DNA of 5,650 nucleotides, taken from Candidatus Gastranaerophilales bacterium. Lineage in GTDB: Bacteria > Cyanobacteriota > Vampirovibrionia > Gastranaerophilales > Gastranaerophilaceae. Positions 1 through 4,270 of the stretch are shown here, piece by piece. The notes below the pieces were generated by a model, which made no database searches, was not told the DNA's origin, and was given only the letters and a program-made list of their open reading frames with translations. Position 1 is the first letter of the stretch, and every line of letters begins with the position of its first letter. The DNA lies in the NCBI GenBank assembly GCA_900548405.1, contig UNSJ01000074.1, positions 1 to 5,650 on the forward strand. The letters are read 5' to 3'. The translations under genes and the position numbers were made by a program.

Positions 1-360
1 ATTTAGCAGCTTCATCAGTTTCCAGAAAGTCCTTTTGTCCTATCATCGCGGTTTGGCTTTCACCTAAACCATAATAAGCATCAGAAAGATTACCTTCCGA
101 ATATCTCCAGGGAGAGGACTGATCTACCTTGCTTCTGGTAGTTACCACAGGCGCCATAGCAGCCAAAACTATGCTCAAGATGAGCATCACTACCATCATC
201 TCCGCTAATGTAAAGCCTAAATGTTTACCATTGGAAATCGGCTTAAGGAGTGCTTTTAGAGTGCCCCCCCCCCGTGCTGCATGCGCATATCACTGCCGCA
301 TTTTGCTTTTTCAGCAATAACAGGCACAGGCGCAGCAAAATCTGCTGTTCTTTTTTTCAT
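1..360 (-). CDS. Type IV prepilin-like surface protein, 5' part, frameshifted at a G tract, runs off the left edge
   Basis: Read on the minus strand, an ATG at 360-358 follows a CTCCTT complement (AAGGAG) at 372-377. It opens MKKRTADFAAPVPVIAEK and reaches a run of ten G. As written, the frame then stops at a TAA at 258-256 after 34 residues. One more G (or two fewer) would join it to a frame open to the window edge, which encodes KHLG-FTLAEMMVVMLILSIV. This is a classic prepilin-peptidase site (G before F, E at +5) plus the hydrophobic pilin helix, followed by TTRSK and an SPWRYSEG / YYGLGESQTAMIGQ segment. The product would be processed by PilD-type peptidase and held in the envelope. The leader would be about 49 residues, long for a type IV prepilin. 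No usable start exists in the downstream frame before the signal, because a TGA precedes it. I infer the same family as the right-edge gene. The shift could be phase-off, a decayed gene or a homopolymer sequencing error. Confidence 0.75.
264..273. repeat. Homopolymer C10 (G10 in the coding sense) inside the prepilin leader
   Basis: Ten consecutive C lie in an AT-rich genome, within the coding part of the prepilin leader. Tracts of this length are prone to slipped-strand change. A length of 8 or 11 restores the reading frame and 10 breaks it. Confidence 0.9.
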
Positions 361-395
361 ACGTTCTTTCACTCCTTGTTTTCATTCCTTTTATC

Positions 396-423
396 ATTAT
401 AAATCATTTTTGAACCTTTTCAA
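396..423 (-). promoter_or_regulatory. Sigma-70-type promoter of the prepilin gene
   Basis: On the minus strand a TTGAAA -35 box (complement of 418-423) is separated by 16 bases from a perfect TATAAT -10 box (complement of 396-401). The predicted transcript starts near 389, giving a leader of about 29 bases that carries the AAGGAG at 372-377. Confidence 0.7.
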
Positions 424-435
424 GAGAAGTCAAAC

Positions 436-469
436 ATCACTAACCTTTTATAAAGGTACAAATCACTAA
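436..469. promoter_or_regulatory. Candidate operator: palindrome flanked by a direct repeat between divergent promoters
   Basis: ATCACTAA occurs at 436-443 and again at 462-469. Between them is the perfect inverted repeat ACCTTT-TAT-AAAGGT (443-457). The block sits upstream of the prepilin -35 box (418-423) and upstream of the kinase -10 box (509-514), where a regulator could affect both. AACCTTTT also recurs at 413-420 and 442-449. Regulator function is inference. Confidence 0.4.
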
Positions 470-505
470 GAAAAGATTAATTTTTATACCAAAATTTAAA
501 AAATT

Positions 506-514
506 TGCTATAAT
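506..514 (+). promoter_or_regulatory. Extended -10 promoter giving a predicted leaderless kinase mRNA
   Basis: TGC-TATAAT (506-514) is an extended -10 element with a perfect hexamer. No good -35 box lies at the usual distance, as is common with extended -10 promoters. The predicted start, seven bases past the hexamer, is the A of the ATG at 521. No Shine-Dalgarno is present. Confidence 0.65.
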
Positions 515-520
515 TATTTT

Positions 521-1234
521 ATGGATAATTACGAGGATTTTATATCAACAGTCAGCCACGAGTTAAGAACTCCTTTAACATCAATCAGAGGGTTCTCTCA
601 AACTATGCTTGCATCTTGGGATAAACTTGATGATGAAAGCAAAAAGAAGTTTCTTAAAATAATTGAAGAACAATCCAACAGGCTGATTAATCTTGTTGAA
701 AATATGCTCTCGGTGACCAAACTTCACAGCGAGAAAGAAAATCTTATTTATAAAGAGGTTTCAGTTAAACCCGTTGTAGAAATGATTTGCTCAATTGTCA
801 AAAATCAATATAAAGATAAAAAATTCAATATTGAAATAAATCCTTGTTCTTCTTTTATTCTTGCCGACAAAGACAAATTCCAGCAAGTTATGACAAATTT
901 GATTGAAAATGCAGCAAAATACGGAGATGAAAATTCCACAATAACAATCAAAACAAATCATTGCGGAGAATATGTTTCCATAAAAGTAATTAATAACGGA
1001 ATAGAAATAAAAGAATGCGATTACGACAAAATATTTACAAAGTTTTCAAGAATTGACAACCCTTTAACGCGAAAAGTACAAGGCAGCGGTTTGGGATTGT
1101 ATATTACTAAAAATTTGGTTGAAAAAATGGGCGGTAAGATTTTTGTAGTATCTAAAGAATGTGAAAATTGCTTTGAGGTACTTATGCCCGCTTCAAACAT
1201 CGAACGCCAAGCGAGGGAAAAATGCAGTCAGTAA
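521..1234 (+). CDS. Sensor-less two-component histidine kinase (HisKA-HATPase_c)
   Basis: This 237-residue protein is a kinase core without an input domain. The HisKA helix carries SHELRTPL with the phospho-accepting His13, preceded by only about ten residues. The ATP-binding domain shows the N box NLIENAAKYG (126-135), the F box IFTKF (171-175) and the G2 box GSGLGLYI (188-195). The G1 box is unusual: family DxGxG reads NNGIE (158-162), so the adenine-contacting Asp is Asn and a Gly is Glu, which may weaken nucleotide binding. There is no membrane segment, so it should be cytoplasmic and need a partner for input. The ATG at 521 is the only reasonable start: an in-frame TAA lies at 497-499 and no Shine-Dalgarno is present. 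Its end overlaps the next gene by 13 bases, implying a shared operon and probable phosphotransfer to that protein. Confidence 0.9.
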   Translation: MDNYEDFISTVSHELRTPLTSIRGFSQTMLASWDKLDDESKKKFLKIIEEQSNRLINLVENMLSVTKLHSEKENLIYKEVSVKPVVEMICSIVKNQYKDKKFNIEINPCSSFILADKDKFQQVMTNLIENAAKYGDENSTITIKTNHCGEYVSIKVINNGIEIKECDYDKIFTKFSRIDNPLTRKVQGSGLGLYITKNLVEKMGGKIFVVSKECENCFEVLMPASNIERQAREKCSQ

Positions 1235-2508
1235 CTTTAATTATTGATAAAAGACGCGAGCTTTCGACCAAGTACAAAAAACTTCTTGAAAGCGAAAACA
1301 ATTCTGTTGCTGTAACGAAAAACCTTATTTCAGCGATGAAATTAATTCAGGATAAAGAACCTGATTTAATAATAATTTCAGACAGTATTGACAGTGATTT
1401 ATCAGATTACTGCAAAAAAATACGGGCTCTAACATATAACATGCGGCCGATTATAGTAGCATTATCCAAGTCTGCAGAACTTGCAGACAGACTTGCAGTA
1501 TTGGAAAACGGTGCAGATGATTTTATATCGGAACCTGTTAATTCCGAAGAATTTATCATGCGTATGAAAGCACATCTTCGCCGCGAACTCGAATCCAATA
1601 TGGATGCAAAACGTTTTTTACCGGGTAAAAACTATTCTTTAAGAGCATTAAAACGGGTTGTATCAGAAAATACTTTTTGGGCTGCTATGCTTATAAGCAT
1701 AGAGAATTTTGAAAATTATCGTGAAACATACACAGAGCTTGCCTCTGACAAACTTATTCAAACATACTGCGCAATAATACGTTCTGCGCTATCCGAAAAA
1801 GATTATTTCGGCTCAATATCAGACAATGAATTTTTAATTATTACTGACGGCTTAAAAGCTGAAAAAATTGCAAACTATCTGACCTTTGCATTTGACTCTG
1901 TTGCATCAAAGTTCTATTCACAACAAGATAACAGGCGCGGGTTTATGCTTATGCAGGGCGATGAATTTGCAGGACGGCGTTCAAACTTTGTCCACACAAC
2001 AATCGGTATTATTTCAAATGAATTTATTCAATATAAAGATTCAACCCAGCTGATGAATGCTTTAATACAAATTCACAATATGGCAGAAAACCCGTCTAAA
2101 TCAAACTATCTGATTGAAAGACCGAGAATTACAGCTGAAAATGCAGTAAAAAATAACGTTAACAACAGAGTATTAATAATTGAAGAAGATGAAGCAATGA
2201 CACTTCTTTTAACAACTATATTAAATCTTCAGGGTTATGAAACAGAAGTTATAAAGGATTACTGTGAATTCAGCGGAGTAATTCCTTCCATGATAATTCT
2301 TGATGCGGGAAATCTTGAAACACTGAAAGGTATTAAAACCTGTAAAGATATAAGAAATAATCCTGATTTTGCTAATACAAAAATCATTGTCACATCAATC
2401 TTTCATGATAAAGAATTGATTTTGAGCACAGGTGCGGATGTGTATATTCCTAAACCATATGAAATTTCCAACCTTTTAAGATGGGTTGAAAAATTAATAA
2501 AGAATTAG
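1222..2508 (+). CDS. Receiver - degenerate GGDEF - receiver response regulator
   Basis: This 428-residue protein starts at an ATG inside the kinase gene, with GAGGG (1213-1217) as Shine-Dalgarno. Residues 1-125 form a receiver fold that has lost key residues: the acidic pair is D9-K10, the phospho-acceptor region reads IISDS (Ser53/Asp54) and the invariant Lys before Pro is Glu104. Residues about 136-300 resemble a GGDEF domain whose signature is SDNEF (200-204), and the DxD-like metal segment is ISIENF (158-163), so diguanylate cyclase activity is unlikely. Residues 314-428 are an intact receiver with acidic EED (321-323), phospho-Asp361 in IILDAG, Thr391 and Lys411-Pro412. It therefore keeps one working switch and two likely binding modules, a reordering of the PleD plan (receiver-receiver-GGDEF). 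It has no DNA-binding domain and is the probable target of the adjoining kinase. Its stop overlaps the convergent next gene by four bases. Confidence 0.85.
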   Translation: MQSVTLIIDKRRELSTKYKKLLESENNSVAVTKNLISAMKLIQDKEPDLIIISDSIDSDLSDYCKKIRALTYNMRPIIVALSKSAELADRLAVLENGADDFISEPVNSEEFIMRMKAHLRRELESNMDAKRFLPGKNYSLRALKRVVSENTFWAAMLISIENFENYRETYTELASDKLIQTYCAIIRSALSEKDYFGSISDNEFLIITDGLKAEKIANYLTFAFDSVASKFYSQQDNRRGFMLMQGDEFAGRRSNFVHTTIGIISNEFIQYKDSTQLMNALIQIHNMAENPSKSNYLIERPRITAENAVKNNVNNRVLIIEEDEAMTLLLTTILNLQGYETEVIKDYCEFSGVIPSMIILDAGNLETLKGIKTCKDIRNNPDFANTKIIVTSIFHDKELILSTGADVYIPKPYEISNLLRWVEKLIKN

Positions 2509-2693
2509 CCTAAAAGATTTTCAAGAATCTTAGCGTTGCTTTCAGCTTTTTGAGGGTTAGGTGCATTTATACGTTTCATATAAGTCCTCAAAGCTTCGCG
2601 AATAAGCTCACTTCTTGTTCTTTGTTCGTTATTTGCGACACCATCTATTCTATGCAAAAACTCATCAGGCATAGTTACCAATATCTTAGCCAT
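2505..2693 (-). CDS. Ribbon-helix-helix (CopG-type) transcriptional regulator
   Basis: This 62-residue protein opens AKILVTMPDEFLHRID (the beta strand and turn) and continues RTRSELIREALRTYMKR (the helix pair). This is the compact ribbon-helix-helix fold that dimerises and reads the major groove with its strand. Members are antitoxins, plasmid copy regulators or general repressors. No toxin gene lies next to it: one side is the convergent response regulator and the other is the divergent heat-shock-like gene, so a stand-alone regulator is more likely. The start ATG (2693-2691) has a weak GGGG Shine-Dalgarno (complement of 2703-2706). A promoter with an overlapping palindrome lies upstream, which suggests it represses itself and perhaps the divergent gene. 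Confidence 0.85.
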   Translation of the reverse strand: MAKILVTMPDEFLHRIDGVANNEQRTRSELIREALRTYMKRINAPNPQKAESNAKILENLLG

Positions 2694-2728
2694 TTTTAAT
2701 TACCCCACATAATACTTCACACTTTCTG

Positions 2729-2742
2729 ATATGATAACATAT
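2729..2742. promoter_or_regulatory. Candidate operator over the -10 box of the ribbon-helix-helix gene
   Basis: ATATG-ATAA-CATAT is a perfect inverted repeat with five-base arms. It covers the -10 box of the minus-strand promoter, where a bound dimer would block transcription. Autoregulation by the ribbon-helix-helix protein is inferred from position only. Confidence 0.4.
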
Positions 2743-2759
2743 GTCACAGACTTTTTCAA
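2731..2759 (-). promoter_or_regulatory. Promoter of the ribbon-helix-helix gene
   Basis: On the minus strand TTGAAA (complement of 2754-2759) and TATCAT (complement of 2731-2736) are 17 bases apart. The -35 box is identical to that of the prepilin promoter. The predicted start near 2724 leaves a leader of about 31 bases containing the weak Shine-Dalgarno. Confidence 0.55.
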
Positions 2760-2794
2760 TAGTATTAGGTAATTTGAGTAATGGACTTTTACAA
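2749..2794 (+). repeat. Short direct repeat upstream of the heat-shock-like gene
   Basis: GACTTTTTCAA (2749-2759) and GACTTTTACAA (2784-2794) match at 10 of 11 bases, 35 bases apart, in the divergent promoter region. The second contains TTTACA (2788-2793), a possible -35 box for the plus-strand gene, but no convincing -10 box sits at the right distance. Confidence 0.3.
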
Positions 2795-2842
2795 AAAATT
2801 TAACAATACTGGTATCTGTTATTTAATGAAAGGAGTTTTACA

Positions 2843-3376
2843 ATGGAAGACAACAACTACAGACATGAACAATTTGATGACTGTTTACTCTGTAATCACC
2901 CTGTTTTAAAGCACATTTTAACAGCTTTACTTGTATTTTTGGGAGCTTTTGCAGCTTTTTATGTGGTATCAGACTGGCATTTCAAGAGAATGTTAGATCC
3001 GGCTTTCCAAATGCGCAGAATGGATAGAGCTATGATGAGACAAGAACAGCGTTTTGATCACATGGCTAAAAAAGCATTAATGCAGCAATACAAAATGGAT
3101 CAAAATGTTGCACAATACATTCATGTTGAAAAAACAAAAGATGCTTACAAAATCATTATTGATTTAAAACCGTTTGATAACAACGAAAAAAATGTAGAAG
3201 TCAGAACAGAAGGAAACACATTAATTATTAATGCAGCCGGTGAAAGAAATTCCCGCCGTAAACAGGAAATTGTCAGATTCTCACAAGCATTTGCCTTTGG
3301 TGATGATGTTGATATGAACAACATTACAAAAGTTCGAGAAGGTGACAAATACATTATTTCTGTTCCGTTCGATTAA
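2843..3376 (+). CDS. Membrane-anchored alpha-crystallin (Hsp20-like) protein
   Basis: This 177-residue protein has a strong AAAGGAG (2829-2835) seven bases before the ATG. Residues 1-23 are hydrophilic and hold a CLLC pair (Cys14, Cys17). Residues 24-42 are one membrane helix (HILTALLVFLGAFAAFYVV). Residues 45-90 are a Met-, Arg- and Gln-rich linker, probably helical. Residues 93-176 look like an alpha-crystallin domain: YKIIIDLKPF, GNTLIINAAGER, FSQAFAFGDDVD and KYIISVPF match the Hsp20 strand pattern ending in an I.VP-type strand. There is no IxI tail after it. Small heat-shock proteins are normally soluble holdases; here the positive charge after the helix suggests the domain faces the cytoplasm, so it may guard membrane-associated proteins. 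The gene is divergent from the ribbon-helix-helix regulator and is followed at once by a terminator, so it is probably transcribed alone. Confidence 0.75.
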   Translation: MEDNNYRHEQFDDCLLCNHPVLKHILTALLVFLGAFAAFYVVSDWHFKRMLDPAFQMRRMDRAMMRQEQRFDHMAKKALMQQYKMDQNVAQYIHVEKTKDAYKIIIDLKPFDNNEKNVEVRTEGNTLIINAAGERNSRRKQEIVRFSQAFAFGDDVDMNNITKVREGDKYIISVPFD

Positions 3377-3379
3377 TCT

Positions 3380-3401
3380 AAAAGCCGCTTAAGCGGCTTT
3401 T
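3380..3401 (+). terminator. Intrinsic terminator after the heat-shock-like gene
   Basis: A perfect palindrome has arms AAAAGCCGC and GCGGCTTTT around TTAA, starting three bases after the stop codon. The T run is built into the descending arm and is short. The extended -10 box of the next gene begins two bases later. Confidence 0.75.
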
Positions 3402-3402
3402 A

Positions 3403-3411
3403 TGTTATAAT
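3403..3411 (+). promoter_or_regulatory. Extended -10 promoter giving a predicted leaderless CheY-like mRNA
   Basis: TGT-TATAAT (3403-3411) is an extended -10 element. The -35 position falls inside the preceding terminator stem and has no match. The predicted start coincides with the A of the ATG at 3418, the same geometry as the kinase promoter at 506-514. Confidence 0.65.
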
Positions 3412-3417
3412 AGCCTT

Positions 3418-3795
3418 ATGAAAATACTGATTACCGATGATTCAACAAAATGGCTCTTATATCATAAAAGTGCGGTTGAAGAAATTTTTAAAGATGAAGT
3501 CATAATTGACTTAGCGCATTCTGCAAAAGAGGGAGTTGAAAAAATTACCTTATCAATTGATGAACCCTACGATATTATTATGACAGATATGCAAATGGAA
3601 CCTGATTTTATTCCTCTTTATGCAGGCGAGTGGTTTATTCGTCAAATTAAATTTTTTAATGAATATAAGAATACTAAAATAATAGCTGTATCAGCAGCAA
3701 GTAATATTCGCCAAATAGTTGAAAATTACAACGTTTTATATTTGCCTAAATATAAATGTAATGACATAGAAGAGTATATAAAAGTATTAAAATAG
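3418..3795 (+). CDS. Stand-alone CheY-like receiver protein
   Basis: This 125-residue protein is a single receiver domain with no output module. The acidic pair is Asp7-Asp8 in LITDDST, the phospho-acceptor is Asp57 in IIMTDMQ, the switch Ser is Ser92 in IIAVSAAS and the conserved Lys is Lys111 in YLPKYK (the usual KP is KY). All residues needed for phosphorylation are present. The loop after Asp57 is longer than usual (MEPDFIPLYAGEW). Such proteins relay phosphate or bind a motor or another enzyme. Its kinase could be the sensor-less one at 521-1234, but they are about 2 kb apart, so this is only a suggestion. No Shine-Dalgarno precedes the ATG, and the promoter position predicts a leaderless message. 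Confidence 0.88.
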   Translation: MKILITDDSTKWLLYHKSAVEEIFKDEVIIDLAHSAKEGVEKITLSIDEPYDIIMTDMQMEPDFIPLYAGEWFIRQIKFFNEYKNTKIIAVSAASNIRQIVENYNVLYLPKYKCNDIEEYIKVLK

Positions 3796-3840
3796 CTGTT
3801 TGTAACAATTAATTAACAAAGCACATAAATTGTTAAAGTT

Positions 3841-3892
3841 TCTCCCTTAAATGACCGATAAAAAAATTGTTGAAAGGTTAGATTAAAGGAGA
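3841..3892 (+). promoter_or_regulatory. Possible Shine-Dalgarno-masking stem and 11-codon leader ORF
   Basis: TCTCCCTTAA (3841-3850) is complementary to TTAAAGGAGA (3883-3892) at 9 of 10 positions, with one C-A mismatch. The second segment holds the whole Shine-Dalgarno of the small gene at 3901. The 32-base loop encodes ATG at 3851 to TAA at 3884-3886 (MTDKKIVERLD), ending inside the Shine-Dalgarno. The leader ORF has no good ribosome site of its own, so its translation is uncertain. Confidence 0.35.
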
Positions 3893-3900
3893 TATATATT

Positions 3901-4035
3901 ATGTACGGTTACATAGCTTGGCCCGGAGCATACAGCTTTAAAGAAGAAATTAGTCTGTTCATGGCATATTGCAAAGAGCAGATTGAAGAAGTTATGAAAA
4001 AGATTGAAGAAACAGAAGATGCAATTGAAAAATAA
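3901..4035 (+). CDS. Small 44-residue protein of unknown function
   Basis: The ATG at 3901 is preceded by AAAGGAGAT (3885-3893) with nine bases between AAAGGAG and the start, the strongest ribosome site in the window. The product begins MYGYIAWPGAYSF, an aromatic and proline-containing segment. It continues as a charged, probably helical stretch (KEEISLFMAYCKEQIEE, then VMKKIEETEDAIEK) with one Cys at residue 24, and could form a short coiled coil. It has no signal peptide or clear membrane helix. A clean terminator follows at 4093-4118, supporting a real transcription unit. I do not recognise the family. The frame, ribosome site and terminator support it being genuine despite its length. Confidence 0.7.
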   Translation: MYGYIAWPGAYSFKEEISLFMAYCKEQIEEVMKKIEETEDAIEK

Positions 4036-4049
4036 AAATTGCAAATAAT

Positions 4050-4069
4050 AACAACTTTGTATAGTTGTT
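4050..4069. other. Hairpin just after the small gene
   Basis: AACAACT (4050-4056) and AGTTGTT (4063-4069) form a perfect seven-base stem with a six-base loop. No T run follows, so it is more likely an RNA end-protecting or pausing element than a terminator. Confidence 0.4.
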
Positions 4070-4092
4070 GATTTAGGATATGTAAGATTTAT

Positions 4093-4118
4093 AAGCCGAT
4101 AAGAAATTATCGGCTTTT
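4093..4118 (+). terminator. Intrinsic terminator of the small gene
   Basis: AAGCCGATAA (4093-4102) pairs perfectly with TTATCGGCTT (4107-4116) around a GAAA tetraloop, followed by TTTT (4115-4118, overlapping the arm). This is a strong ten-base stem about 58 bases after the stop codon. Confidence 0.85.
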
Positions 4119-4179
4119 CGATTGGAAGTATGAAAGCGGCGCCATAACAGGCACTAATGTTGGAGAACTTATAAAAGAC

Positions 4180-4215
4180 TTTCCCGCAGGAAAACTCCCG
4201 CCATTAAGACGGGAG
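4180..4215. other. Two consecutive hairpins in the gene-free stretch
   Basis: TTTCC-CGCA-GGAAA (4180-4193) is followed one base later by CTCCCG and CGGGAG arms (4195-4200 and 4210-4215) with a nine-base loop. With the hairpin at 4228-4259 this makes three stems in 80 bases. Apart from these and the terminator, 4036-4270 holds no convincing gene. Confidence 0.4.
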
Positions 4216-4227
4216 AAGGAATGAAAG

Positions 4228-4259
4228 TATAAGCGTGCCGCTTAGCACGGCAGCTTATA
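4228..4259. terminator. Hairpin terminator downstream of the S74 surface protein gene
   Basis: TATAAGC (4228-4234) pairs with GCTTATA (4253-4259), and inside it TGCCG (4236-4240) pairs with CGGCA (4248-4252), with one bulged G and a seven-base loop. It lies 11 bases beyond the minus-strand stop codon at 4271-4273. T runs on both sides are short (GTTTTCG on plus, CTTTCATT on minus), so it may act in both directions but weakly. Confidence 0.55.
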
Positions 4260-4270
4260 GTTTTCGATAT

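Noticed and set aside
129..469. Two plus-strand open frames (129-320 and 281-469)
   Set aside because: They lie antisense to the prepilin gene and its promoter, have no ribosome sites and no recognisable domains.
1407..1598. Minus-strand frame inside the response regulator
   Set aside because: It is antisense to a clear receiver domain and has low-complexity composition with no supporting signals.
2505..2693. Toxin-antitoxin pair
   Set aside because: The ribbon-helix-helix gene could be an antitoxin, but no toxin-like gene is adjacent on the same strand.
3145..3354. Minus-strand frame inside the heat-shock-like gene
   Set aside because: It is a shadow of the well-supported alpha-crystallin coding strand.
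317..4154. Shared 11-mer ATAACAGGCAC at 317-327 and 4144-4154 as a duplicated element
   Set aside because: Similarity does not extend beyond the 11 bases, and a match of this length is expected by chance in a window this size.
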